A stretch of DNA of 64,000 nucleotides from Myxococcota bacterium. GTDB taxonomy: Bacteria; Myxococcota_A; UBA9160; UBA6930. Positions 9,283-17,470 of the stretch are shown here, piece by piece. The stretch spans positions 81,825 through 145,824 of the forward strand of contig JANQOX010000026.1 of NCBI GenBank assembly GCA_028285625.1, written 5' to 3'. The first letter of the stretch is position 1. Every line of letters begins with the position of its first letter. The notes beneath the pieces are model-generated. The model saw only the letters and a program-made list of their open reading frames with translations. It ran no database searches and was not told the DNA's origin. The position numbers and the translations under genes are program-made.

Positions 9283-10572
9283 TCAGGCGACCGCGAGCTT
9301 GACCGCGAAGAGCGCCGCGACGACGTAGGCGGCTGCGGGGCAGGCGCGCCCACGCCCGGACGCGAGCATCACCCCGACATAGGTGAGAAACCCGACCCCG
9401 ATGCCGTCTGCGATGGAGAACGTGAAGGGAATCGCGAGGGCCGTCACCACCGCGGGAGCGGTCTCGACCGGGCTGCCCCAGTCGAGATCGGCGAGCGCGC
9501 GCACCATGAGGCAGGCCACGTAGAGCAGCGCCGGGGCCGTGGCGAACGCCGGCACCGACTGGGCCAGCGGAGCGAAGAACAGGCAGGCCAGGAACAGCAG
9601 CCCCACCACCACGGCGACCAGACCACTGCGTCCACCGGCCTCGATGCCCGCGGCACTCTCGACGTAGCTGGTGGTAGTCGACGTCCCGAATGCGGCGCCC
9701 GCGACCGTGGCCCCGCTGTCGGCGAGGAGCGCCCGCGAGAGCCGCGGCACGCGGCCGCGCTCGTCCGCCAGTCCGCCGTGGTGGGCGAGTGCCACCAGTG
9801 TGCCGGCGGTGTCGAACAGGTCGACGAACAGGAATGCGAACACCGGGGCCAGCAGCGCGGGCGCCAGGGCAGCGCGGATGTCGAGCTCGAAGAACACCGG
9901 CCGCGGGTCGGGCGGCAGCGCCGCCAGGCCGTGCCATTCGGCGGCCCCGACGGCGACGCCCAGGGCGGTGGTGGCGAGCACGCCGATCAGGACCGCCCCC
10001 GGCACGCCCCGCTGGGCCAACGCCACGATGCCCGTGAACCCCGCCAGCGCGAGAATGGGCTCGGGCTGGGCCAGATTGCCCAGGCGAAGGAGCGTGGCGG
10101 GGTCGTCCACCACGACGCCGGCGTTGCGCAGGGCGATCAGGGCGAGGAAGAACCCGATGCCGACGGCGATCGCCCGCACCAGGGGCAGCGGCATCGAATG
10201 GATGAGCCAGGCGCGCACGGGCAGGATCGAGAGCAGCAGGAAGACCAGACCCGAGACGAACACCACGCCGAGCGCGGTCTGCCACGGGACGCCCATCCCC
10301 TGGACGAGGCCGTAGGTGAAGAAGGCGTTCAGGCCCATACCCGGCGCGAGACCGACGGGCAGGTTCGCGAGCAGCCCCATGGACAGGGACCCGACGGCAG
10401 CCGCCAGGCACGTCGCCACGAACACGGCGCCGAAGTCCATGCCGGCCTCGGCCAGGATCGCCGGGTTCACGAACCCGATGTAGGCCATGGCCAGGAACGT
10501 GGTGACGCCCGCCACCACCTCCCGGCGCACCGTGGTGCCGAGCGCGGCCAGACCGAACCAGCGCCCGATCAC
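9283..10572 (-). CDS. NCS2-family purine (adenine/guanine/hypoxanthine) permease
   Basis: 429 aa with about 12-14 hydrophobic segments, the usual size of the AzgA/GhxP branch of NCS2 transporters. Characteristic segments are TTFLAMAYIGFVNPAIL near the N-terminus, APGMGLNAFFTYGLV (the conserved glycine-rich Asn motif of TM3), and GTSTTTSYVESAAGIEAGGR in the second half, the nucleobase-binding signature. It imports purine bases by proton symport in characterised relatives. The GTG start has GGAGGA eight bases upstream. Nothing adjacent is a purine gene, so it looks monocistronic. Confidence 0.9.
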   Translation of the reverse strand: MIGRWFGLAALGTTVRREVVAGVTTFLAMAYIGFVNPAILAEAGMDFGAVFVATCLAAAVGSLSMGLLANLPVGLAPGMGLNAFFTYGLVQGMGVPWQTALGVVFVSGLVFLLLSILPVRAWLIHSMPLPLVRAIAVGIGFFLALIALRNAGVVVDDPATLLRLGNLAQPEPILALAGFTGIVALAQRGVPGAVLIGVLATTALGVAVGAAEWHGLAALPPDPRPVFFELDIRAALAPALLAPVFAFLFVDLFDTAGTLVALAHHGGLADERGRVPRLSRALLADSGATVAGAAFGTSTTTSYVESAAGIEAGGRSGLVAVVVGLLFLACLFFAPLAQSVPAFATAPALLYVACLMVRALADLDWGSPVETAPAVVTALAIPFTFSIADGIGVGFLTYVGVMLASGRGRACPAAAYVVAALFAVKLAVA

Positions 10573-10592
10573 GCGCGCCCTCCTCCGGCCGA

Positions 10593-10598
10593 ATGCTA
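10593..10598 (-). promoter_or_regulatory. -10 box TAGCAT for the NCS2 permease
   Basis: TAGCAT on the minus strand, 20 nt before the GTG at 10572. The short leader contains the GGAGGA Shine-Dalgarno. Confidence 0.45.
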
Positions 10599-10615
10599 CC
10601 CCAGCGCTGGCGGTG

Positions 10616-12058
10616 CTAGATCCGGAACCGCACCCACGCGTAGAGCAGCTTGGCGGCATCCGAGGGCCCGGACTGGCGCGCGAACGAACCCGGCAGGAAG
10701 TGGCCGTAGCCGAGTGCCATGTCGGTGTGCGGATCGAGTTGGAAGTGGAGCGTCACGTCCACCTCGCCGCCGAGCGCCCGCGAGCGCCCCGCGGCAGCCG
10801 GGCGCAGCACGTTGCCCGCGGCGTCGTACCAGGCGTCGCCGCGGCGGGCGCGCCAGAAGTAGAAGCCCTCGACCCGCAGCCGCAGCCGCGGCGCCACCCG
10901 CAGGCTCGCCCCGACGGAGGCGGCCAGCAGGTTGCGGCGGCCCACCAGGTCGACGACGCCGAAGTACCGATTGCCGTTGGGGAACAGCGGGTCGAAGGTG
11001 CCGACGTCGGAGCCCGCGCCGTCGTCGCCGCTGGCCGCGTCGAAGCCCAGGTGCAGCCGCGGAGACAGCGGCAGTTCACGCATCCACCAACCCAGCTCAC
11101 TGGCCACCATGAAGGTGCGCAGATCCGCGCCGCCGAGGCTCCCGAACTGGCCCGCCACTTCCAGTTCGCCGTCGAGGGGCGTACCGGGGATGCGGGAGCG
11201 CAGCCGGGCCCCGAGCGTCCCACGCTGCTCGGTTCCGAAGGCGCCCGCGAGCACGACGTCTTCGCGCCGGTGGCCGTACGCGTAGGCCTCGAGGCGCGCC
11301 GCGCCCAGCCGGCCCCGCACGTCGACGCCGTAGAAGAGCCGGCCACTCTCGTGGTCGTTGCGCGCGTAGGAGGCCACGCGGACCGGCAGCGCGAAGAACG
11401 CATGCACCTGGAGGTCGTCCCGCCTCCAGATCGCTGAAGCGCCATCGAAGGTGCGCCGGACGTTGCTCCAATCGAATGCGCTCACCAGCCGTTCGCGGCC
11501 GAAGCGAAGCTCCTGTCGACCCAGTCGCAGCGCCGCTTGCCCGCCGGCCCACGGGCCTCGCAGCGCGACGAACCCGTTCTGCAGCGCGAACTCGTCGGTG
11601 TTGCCGGGGCTGCGCCCCCCGGGCAGATCGCGATCGCTCGCCAGCGCGCTCTTGATCTCGGCGAACACGCGCAGGTGGGGCCCGAGATGCAGGTCGCCAT
11701 GCAGCCGCATGCGGAACAGGCCGAACACGTCGTCGGTCTCGGCGCCGCCCGCACCGAGGCGGAAGTCGTCGTGGGCCTGCGCGCGGGCGCGCAACTCGCC
11801 CCCGAAGCCGAGCCAGCTCTCGCCCGCGCTCCCGATCGGGACGTACTTGATGGGGTCGAAGAAGTCGCGTGACGCGAGCCCCTCCGAAGAACCGAGGCCC
11901 TGCCAGTCCTCTTCGAAGCGCAGGTCCCGAAAGCGCGGACGGTCGTGCGCCGGGGCGGTCGCGTAGGGGCCGGCCGGCGTCTCTCCCGCAGCGGGCACGG
12001 GCGCCAGCGTGGCGAGCGCGAGTGCCAACACGAGGCGGACTTCGACGCGCGGCTTCAC
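10616..12058 (-). CDS. Alginate-export-type outer-membrane beta-barrel protein
   Basis: 480 aa from a GTG that overlaps the TGA of the cyclase gene (GTGA). A signal peptide (LVLALALATLAPVPAAG) is followed by DLRFEEDW, DFFDPIKYVPIG and LGFGGELRARAQ, which match the N-terminal strands of the alginate_exp barrel family. The C-terminal half has RYFGVVDLVGRRNL and ends in alternating aromatic strands with terminal VRFRI. Relatives include AlgE and many uncharacterised barrels, so the transported molecule is not known. It is the third gene of the cupredoxin - cyclase - barrel operon, and an outer-membrane output or sensing role in that unit is inferred. Confidence 0.85.
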   Translation of the reverse strand: MKPRVEVRLVLALALATLAPVPAAGETPAGPYATAPAHDRPRFRDLRFEEDWQGLGSSEGLASRDFFDPIKYVPIGSAGESWLGFGGELRARAQAHDDFRLGAGGAETDDVFGLFRMRLHGDLHLGPHLRVFAEIKSALASDRDLPGGRSPGNTDEFALQNGFVALRGPWAGGQAALRLGRQELRFGRERLVSAFDWSNVRRTFDGASAIWRRDDLQVHAFFALPVRVASYARNDHESGRLFYGVDVRGRLGAARLEAYAYGHRREDVVLAGAFGTEQRGTLGARLRSRIPGTPLDGELEVAGQFGSLGGADLRTFMVASELGWWMRELPLSPRLHLGFDAASGDDGAGSDVGTFDPLFPNGNRYFGVVDLVGRRNLLAASVGASLRVAPRLRLRVEGFYFWRARRGDAWYDAAGNVLRPAAAGRSRALGGEVDVTLHFQLDPHTDMALGYGHFLPGSFARQSGPSDAAKLLYAWVRFRI

Positions 12059-14088
12059 TTCTCGCCCGGCTCGAAGACGGGCGACCAGTCCTCCGGCAGC
12101 CGCCCCCCGGCGACGTCGTCGAGCCGGCTCAGGAACGCGCGGCTGGGACCATCCTCGGGCACGGCTTCCAGCGCTTCGACGAAGGCAGCTCGGGCATCGC
12201 CGAAGCTGCGCTTGCGCCAGTCCTCGAGCCCGCGGGCGTAGGCGGCGAGCATGCGGCGGTCTGCGGGCCCCGACGGCTCGTCCCCGGGCAACACCTCGAA
12301 GATGCGCTCGGTGCCCTGGCGGCCCACCACACGGATCCAGTCGAGCTCGCGGACGGCCAGCGAAAAGCCCGCCGCCGACACCGTCGCTTCGGAGGCGATC
12401 ACCTGCGTACCGTAGAACTTGTTCGCGCCTTCGAGGCGGCTGGCGAGGTTCACGGCATCGCCCACGGCGCCGTACTGCCGGCGGTCGAGTGCACCGAGTT
12501 CGCCCACCACGCACTCGCCGGTGTGGACCCCGACGCGAGCGCGCAGGGGCGGCAGCCCGTCGGCTTCGAACCGCGCGGAGAGCTCGCCGAGCGAAGCCAG
12601 GGCGCGGCGTGCCGCGCGGCATGCGCGCTGGGCATGGTCGACGTGCGGGACCGGTGCGCCGAAGAACGCCAGCACGCCATCCCCGTAGAACTGGTTCAGC
12701 GTGCCGGCCTCGTCGAACACCGCCTGGCAGGTCACTTCGAAGTAGGCATTCAGCCGCTCGACCAGGTCTTCGGGAGGCAGCGCCTCGGCGAGCGACGTGA
12801 AGCCGCCCATGTCGAAGAACGCGACCGACAGCTCGCGGCGCTCGCCGGACGGGGGCGCCAGCTCGGGTCGACGAAGCACCGCCTCGGCCACGTCCTTGGA
12901 GACGAAGCGCTCGAAGGTGCGGCGGATGCGCTCGCGATCCAGCAGGCCCGCGGCCATCTCGTTGAAGGCGTCGGCGAGCTGCTCGAGCTCGTCGCCGGTG
13001 CGCACGCGCACCTGGGTGGAGAGATCGCCCGCGCCCAGCCGACGGGTGGCCTGGCCGAGCTCGGCGAGGGGCCGGGTCACGCGACGCGCGACGCCGAAGC
13101 CGAAGCCCAGTGCCACCAACAGAATGGCGCCCCCGAGCAGCAGCACCGTGCGACGCAGCCCGGCCAGGAAGGCCAGCTCCGCGTCCAGCGATTGCAGCAC
13201 CAGCAATGCTGCATGGTCGGCGCCAAACCCGGGCACGACCTCGGCCGCGCTCACCAGGAAGCGCTCTTCGGCCAGTTGGAACCCGCGTACCCGGCCCACG
13301 TCGTCGCGGGGGGGGTCGCGAAGCAGGCGGTCGGCGAGGTCGCCGCCCACCTCGCCCGACAGGGTCGTGGCCACCAGCCGCGTACCGTCGGACAGCGCCA
13401 GGTCGAGGCCGGTCAGTTCGCGCAGCCGTTCGAGAAAGGCGCGGTCCATGCGGTCGCCCACGATCACGAAACCGTGGACGTCGCCGTCGAAGACGACCGG
13501 TTCGGCCCAGACCTGGTAGAGCCCGCCCTGGTCCCCATCGGGGACGAGACGCGCGCCGTCCAGTGCTTCGGGGGCCCCGGGCCAGGCGTCGGCGGCACCC
13601 GCAGCCGCCGCAGCTCGCCGCAGCACCGGCAGCGTCGAAAGATCGTCGCCGAAGCGATCCGGGTCCACCTTGGTGAAGAGCAGCTCGCCCTCTCCGCTGG
13701 CCACGACGAACACGTCGCTCGCGAACGCCAGCGGGATCGAAGGCAGGAGAGATCGGATGCGCAGGTTCGCGTCGCGCAGGCCCCCCGTGGCCGGTCCGGG
13801 CCCGAACCCCAGGTCGGCGCCGGCGAGCGAAGCCGTGCTGAGGATGGTCCGGAACTGCGGATGGCCGGTGGTGAGCGAGGCCAGCTCGCGTTCGACGAAG
13901 TCGGCGCGCATGCGCTGGACCTGACGCAGGGCGGCCACGGCCCGGGCGAAGCGCCCGGCGAAGTCCTCCTGCACCCGCTCGCGGGTCACGTCCTGCACGA
14001 GCACGAGGACCAGCCCGAACGCGAGGGCCAGCACCACCACGAGCACCACGCTGATGCGCGTGCGAAAGCTCATTCGCAGACGCGTCAC
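12055..14088 (-). CDS. Membrane-bound class III adenylate/guanylate cyclase with HAMP domain
   Basis: 677 aa. TM1 (about 10-32) and TM2 (about 308-330) flank a periplasmic region of about 270 residues with Cache-like segments (DVFVVASGEGELLFTK, GFVIVGDRMDRAFLERL). A HAMP domain (VARRVTRPLAELGQATRRL) and a class III catalytic domain follow. Metal-binding aspartates are in SVAFFDMGGFTSL (about 424) and FYGDGVLAFFGAP (about 470), so the enzyme looks active; cAMP versus cGMP cannot be decided. The GTG start overlaps the upstream TGA (GTGA) and has GGAGG four bases upstream. It should convert a periplasmic signal, perhaps from the neighbouring cupredoxin, into cyclic nucleotide; that link is inferred. 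Confidence 0.88.
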   Translation of the reverse strand: MTRLRMSFRTRISVVLVVVLALAFGLVLVLVQDVTRERVQEDFAGRFARAVAALRQVQRMRADFVERELASLTTGHPQFRTILSTASLAGADLGFGPGPATGGLRDANLRIRSLLPSIPLAFASDVFVVASGEGELLFTKVDPDRFGDDLSTLPVLRRAAAAAGAADAWPGAPEALDGARLVPDGDQGGLYQVWAEPVVFDGDVHGFVIVGDRMDRAFLERLRELTGLDLALSDGTRLVATTLSGEVGGDLADRLLRDPPRDDVGRVRGFQLAEERFLVSAAEVVPGFGADHAALLVLQSLDAELAFLAGLRRTVLLLGGAILLVALGFGFGVARRVTRPLAELGQATRRLGAGDLSTQVRVRTGDELEQLADAFNEMAAGLLDRERIRRTFERFVSKDVAEAVLRRPELAPPSGERRELSVAFFDMGGFTSLAEALPPEDLVERLNAYFEVTCQAVFDEAGTLNQFYGDGVLAFFGAPVPHVDHAQRACRAARRALASLGELSARFEADGLPPLRARVGVHTGECVVGELGALDRRQYGAVGDAVNLASRLEGANKFYGTQVIASEATVSAAGFSLAVRELDWIRVVGRQGTERIFEVLPGDEPSGPADRRMLAAYARGLEDWRKRSFGDARAAFVEALEAVPEDGPSRAFLSRLDDVAGGRLPEDWSPVFEPGEK

Positions 14089-14873
14089 TCGTCCTCCTGG
14101 TACCCGGGCGGAGGATAGTCGGTTCCGTCCTTGCGCTTGTGGTCCCCGACGCGCTCGGTGCGGCGCACCTGGAGCTCGAGCGGCTGGCCCACCACGGGCC
14201 TCGCGCTCACGCGCTTGGCGCCGGGCGTCCAGGCGTGCACCTCGACGTCCGCGAGTGCCACGCCCTCCGGGAGCGGCGGCAGCGCGAAGCGGCCATCCGG
14301 CCCGGTGACGGTGAAGGCCGCGTTCGGCAACACCACCACATAGGAGATCATCTCGGGGTGGATGTTGCAGTAGACCGGGACCAACCCGGGCTCGGGGAAC
14401 ACCTGGCGGCGCGGGGGATCGCTGTCGCGGTACTGACCCAGATCGAAGGGGCGCACCGGCGAGACCGAGAACACGTTGTGGTAGATGGGGTCGCGATTCG
14501 GGAACACCACCTCCTGGCCGACCACCACCGGAAGCAGCCGCGGCGAGAACTGCTGGCCGCGCTGGTCGAGCACGGCGGGCTCGGCGGGGGGCGCCGTCTC
14601 GAAGCCGGTCAGGTAGATCAGGACTCCCGACCCGTCGTCCACGGCGCGGGTCGCGCCGAGCAGCCCGCGTTCACTCAATGCGACCCGGCCGTGCACCGAC
14701 GCCTGGCCCTCGGCCCCCGAAGCGCGGCTCGGCGCCGACAACGTGGGGGCGGTGGCGATCGCGAGCCCGAACACCAGGATCCACGCGGCACGGCGCGCCG
14801 CAGGCCAGCTGGCCCCCTGGCCAAGCGGCACCCGGTGCGAACGGTCGAAGGTCGGGTCGTCCTGGGGCGCCAC
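14085..14873 (-). CDS. Exported cupredoxin-like (plastocyanin-fold) copper protein
   Basis: 262 aa with an N-terminal hydrophobic export segment (about 28-48). A type 1 copper ligand set is visible: His in IYHNVFS, then Cys, His and Met in VPVYCNIHPEM. This is the plastocyanin/methylamine-utilisation-like cupredoxin arrangement. The following FTVTGPDGRFALPPLPEG resembles carboxypeptidase-regulatory-like folds fused to such proteins. It is the first gene of a three-gene operon; its TGA overlaps the cyclase GTG. A periplasmic copper or redox sensor role for the cyclase is inferred. The GTG start has no Shine-Dalgarno but a TAGTAT box ends 9 nt upstream. Confidence 0.8.
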   Translation of the reverse strand: MAPQDDPTFDRSHRVPLGQGASWPAARRAAWILVFGLAIATAPTLSAPSRASGAEGQASVHGRVALSERGLLGATRAVDDGSGVLIYLTGFETAPPAEPAVLDQRGQQFSPRLLPVVVGQEVVFPNRDPIYHNVFSVSPVRPFDLGQYRDSDPPRRQVFPEPGLVPVYCNIHPEMISYVVVLPNAAFTVTGPDGRFALPPLPEGVALADVEVHAWTPGAKRVSARPVVGQPLELQVRRTERVGDHKRKDGTDYPPPGYQEDE

Positions 14874-14882
14874 CGCAGCCGG

Positions 14883-14888
14883 ATACTA
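14883..14888 (-). promoter_or_regulatory. -10 box TAGTAT for the cupredoxin-cyclase-barrel operon, leaderless spacing
   Basis: TAGTAT on the minus strand ends 9 nt before the GTG at 14873, and no Shine-Dalgarno is present. It would drive all three overlapping genes. Confidence 0.55.
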
Positions 14889-14925
14889 CCGCCTTGCGTC
14901 GCCGCCGCGGGCGAGCGCGCCCTTA

Positions 14926-15033
14926 GGCCGCGGGCGAGCCCGCAGGTCGGGCAACGGGCGGGGCCGCGGGCGAGCCCGCAGGTCGGGCAACGGGCTGGGC
15001 CGCGGACGAGCCCGCAGGTCGGGCGACGGGCGG
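14926..15033. repeat. Three tandem 36-bp repeats upstream of the VWA gene
   Basis: Three head-to-tail copies of a 36-bp GC-rich unit beginning GGCCGCGGGCGAGCCCGCAG start at 14926, 14962 and 14998. They differ at a few positions, and a further partial copy follows. They fill the gap between the divergent cupredoxin and VWA genes. Each unit contains the self-complementary stretch GCGGGCGAGCCCGC, so each could fold as a hairpin. Confidence 0.8.
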
Positions 15034-15042
15034 GGCAGCGGT

Positions 15043-15048
15043 CATACT
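15043..15048 (+). promoter_or_regulatory. -10-like CATACT, leaderless spacing
   Basis: CATACT ends 6 nt before the GTG at 15055. There is no Shine-Dalgarno. Confidence 0.4.
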
Positions 15049-15054
15049 CCGGCC

Positions 15055-16326
15055 GTGCGCTGGGGTCCTGCGAAGCGGCAAACTCGGACGGCGGGCAGGG
15101 CCCTCCCGAGCCGTGCGATGGCGGGCCTGGCCCTCGTCGTGGGCCTGCTGGCCGGCCCGCTCCCGGCCCGGGCGGACGCGCCGTGGCTCGAGCTCGACGC
15201 CCCGCGCGAGCCCACCTCGACCGTCGAGGGCGCGCTGATCGAGATCCGCGGCCACGGCGGCGAACGCCGGGGCACCGGTCACGATCTCGTCATCGCCATC
15301 GACGTGTCCGAGAGCACCCTCGCCGACGCCGGAATCGACCTGGACGGCGATGGGCCCCTGGGCCGCACCGACCCCGCGATGCTCGACTGGCTCTCGGGCC
15401 AGGAGGCCGGCGAGCGGTTGGTGCGTCGGTTCACCACCCAGGACTTCGAGGACACGGTGCTGGCGGCCGAACTGATGGCCGCGGGCGCGCTCGTGGATCG
15501 GCTCGACCCGGATCGATTCCGTGTGGCGCTGGTCGCCTTCGCCGAGGACGCCCGGGTCCTCGCGCCCCTGGGCGCCCCGCGCGCGCAGCTCGCCGAAGCG
15601 ATCGGGGACCTGCGGCAGGGCTTCCATCTCGAACGCAAGGGAACGAACTTCTCGGCGGCGGTGAGCCGCAGCCACGCACTGCTGTTGCCTCCGCCCAACG
15701 TGATCGACGGACGCCTGCGCTCGATCGTCTTCCTGACCGACGGTGCCCCGACGAGACCCGTGAAGGGGGACCGCGCGGAGCGTTATGCCCTGCGCTCGGC
15801 GATGGAAGCCGGCATCGACGGGATCCGCCTGTTCGCCTTCGCCATCGGTCCCGAGGCCGAGGCCGGCCTCTCGGTGATGGAGCAGATGGCGTCATGGACG
15901 TCGGGTCGACTCGAGTCGGTGTCGCGCCCCGGGCGCATCGTCGACCGCCTGCGGCGGCTCGACCTGGTGGGACTCGCCCAGATGACCGTGCGCAACCAGA
16001 CCACGGGTCACGACGCCCGCGCGCTTCGCACCTTTCCCGACGGCAGCTTCGACGGCTTCGTCGAGCTGGCGCCGGGCCGCAACCTGCTGCACTTCGCCGC
16101 CCGGGCCGAGGACGGAAGCCTCCACGCCCTCGAGCGCGTGGTGCACTACCGCGCGCCGGCGGTCGCCGCGGGCCCGCGCAACGAGGGGTCTGCCGACGAC
16201 GAGGGCGATCCACTTCTCGAGGAGCTTCGCCGCCGGACCGCCGAACTCGAAGCCTGGGCCGACGCCGAAGCCCGCCGCGACCGGGCGGGGGGCCAGCGGC
16301 GCGAGCTCGAACTCGAGGTGGAGTAG
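15055..16326 (+). CDS. Exported von Willebrand factor A domain protein (paralogue 1)
   Basis: 423 aa from a GTG. A signal peptide (AGLALVVGLLAGPLPARAD) precedes a VWA domain with a complete MIDAS metal site: DVSES, Thr in KGTNFSAAV and Asp in VFLTDGAPT. Directly after the first MIDAS motif there is an Asp-rich insertion, GIDLDGDGPLGRTDP, that looks like a calcium loop. A second beta-rich domain (RTFPDGSFDGFVELAPG) and a charged helical tail follow. An alternative ATG at 15118 would start right at the signal peptide; GTG is preferred because the paralogue at 22286 also starts GTGCGC with the same -10 spacing. An adhesion or binding role is inferred only. Confidence 0.8.
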   Translation: MRWGPAKRQTRTAGRALPSRAMAGLALVVGLLAGPLPARADAPWLELDAPREPTSTVEGALIEIRGHGGERRGTGHDLVIAIDVSESTLADAGIDLDGDGPLGRTDPAMLDWLSGQEAGERLVRRFTTQDFEDTVLAAELMAAGALVDRLDPDRFRVALVAFAEDARVLAPLGAPRAQLAEAIGDLRQGFHLERKGTNFSAAVSRSHALLLPPPNVIDGRLRSIVFLTDGAPTRPVKGDRAERYALRSAMEAGIDGIRLFAFAIGPEAEAGLSVMEQMASWTSGRLESVSRPGRIVDRLRRLDLVGLAQMTVRNQTTGHDARALRTFPDGSFDGFVELAPGRNLLHFAARAEDGSLHALERVVHYRAPAVAAGPRNEGSADDEGDPLLEELRRRTAELEAWADAEARRDRAGGQRRELELEVE

Positions 16327-16369
16327 GCGTCGCGTTCGAGGCCGGCGCCGCAACGAGGCGACCGCGGGC

Positions 16370-17422
16370 CTAGCGTGAAGCGCCCAGTGCATCGAGCGCA
16401 CGACGGGCGCCGCGGCGCGCCGCCAGGTAGGGCGCGCGGATCGTGCGCCGCAGCTGTCTCCAGATTCTCGCCCGGTCGTCTGCGCGCCGCGGATCGAGGG
16501 CCCGGCGCAGACCCAGCTCGGCAAACAGCCCTGGGTAGCGGTGCTGCAGGTGCGTCCCCGCCAGGCGCTCCCACTCCAGCTGCTCGGCGTCCCCGATGGC
16601 GCGCTCGCGCAGCCGCGCGCGTGCCAGATCTTCTTCGCCGAGGTCGTAGAGGTGCAGGATGCGCCCGGGCCCGAGGCGCGTGCGCGCATCGTCGGGCAGG
16701 GGGTCCAGCAGCGCGTCCCAACCCGCTTCGGCCTCCGCCGGCGTCGCGCGCAGCGGCTGGAAGTCGACGCCCTGGGCGCGCTCCGCCTCGAGCGGGGCCT
16801 CTATACGGACGCCCACCGTATGGCTCTCGCGGACCACGTGCTGCAACGAGACGCGGTCCCCCAACCGGCCGATCACCCACGCGAGCGTGTAGGCCGGGAA
16901 GTAGAGGAAGTCCTCCATCACCACCAACGAACCCGGACGCAGGACGGGCGAAAACGTGGCCAGGGTGGCCGAGATCTCCGGCAGCTGCTTCGGAGCGTCG
17001 AGTACCAGCAGCTCGATCGGGCCGCGCTGCCAGTGCAGGTCGAGCAGGTCGCAGGCAGTGACCACCAGGTGCGGGTGCACGGGCCGGACGTTCGCCTCGA
17101 AATGGGGCTGGAAGCTCTCGCCGTCGGCGAGCCCCAGGTCCAGCGTGGACGCGTAGTGTGGCTGCCACCGGAACCCGTCGTAGCAGTAGAGCGGGTCCTT
17201 GCGGCCGGCCGCAGCCATCCCTGCCGCCAGGTGCACGGTGCTGCGCCCGAGGAAGGTCCCCACCTCGACCACCGCGCCCTGCCCGGCCGCGAAGCTGCGC
17301 GTGAGCCAGGCGTAGTAGGCCTGCGTCGGGAAGCTGATCATCCCCGGCACGTCGGGGACGTCGGGGAGGCCCTCGTCAGCGAAGTCGGATTCGAGGAACC
17401 CGTCGGGGGACCGGGCCAGCAT
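16370..17422 (-). CDS. Class I SAM-dependent methyltransferase
   Basis: 350 aa. The SAM-binding motif I is VVEVGTFLGRSTVHLAAG (about 51-68). It is followed by LYCYDGFRW and by IELLVLDAPK, the acidic motif seen in Methyltransf_24-type O-methyltransferases and macrocin-like enzymes. VVMEDFLYFP fits the conserved Asp after strand 5. The extra 120 C-terminal residues are Arg-rich and helical. The substrate is unknown; a glycan or secondary metabolite is possible. It converges with the VWA gene across 43 nt. The ATG has no Shine-Dalgarno, but TAAAGC ends 6 nt upstream. Confidence 0.8.
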   Translation of the reverse strand: MLARSPDGFLESDFADEGLPDVPDVPGMISFPTQAYYAWLTRSFAAGQGAVVEVGTFLGRSTVHLAAGMAAAGRKDPLYCYDGFRWQPHYASTLDLGLADGESFQPHFEANVRPVHPHLVVTACDLLDLHWQRGPIELLVLDAPKQLPEISATLATFSPVLRPGSLVVMEDFLYFPAYTLAWVIGRLGDRVSLQHVVRESHTVGVRIEAPLEAERAQGVDFQPLRATPAEAEAGWDALLDPLPDDARTRLGPGRILHLYDLGEEDLARARLRERAIGDAEQLEWERLAGTHLQHRYPGLFAELGLRRALDPRRADDRARIWRQLRRTIRAPYLAARRGARRALDALGASR

Positions 17423-17428
17423 CTCGCG

Positions 17429-17434
17429 GCTTTA
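17429..17434 (-). promoter_or_regulatory. Weak -10-like TAAAGC, leaderless spacing
   Basis: TAAAGC on the minus strand ends 6 nt before the ATG at 17422. It lacks the final T of a canonical -10 box. Confidence 0.3.
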
Positions 17435-17470
17435 GCAGAGCGACCCGGGGAGAGCGAGGCCGCGCGCCGG

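Noticed and set aside
16327-16369. Possible terminator between the convergent VWA and methyltransferase genes
   Set aside because: Only a loose GTCGC/GCGAC pairing with a large internal loop was found, and no T-run.
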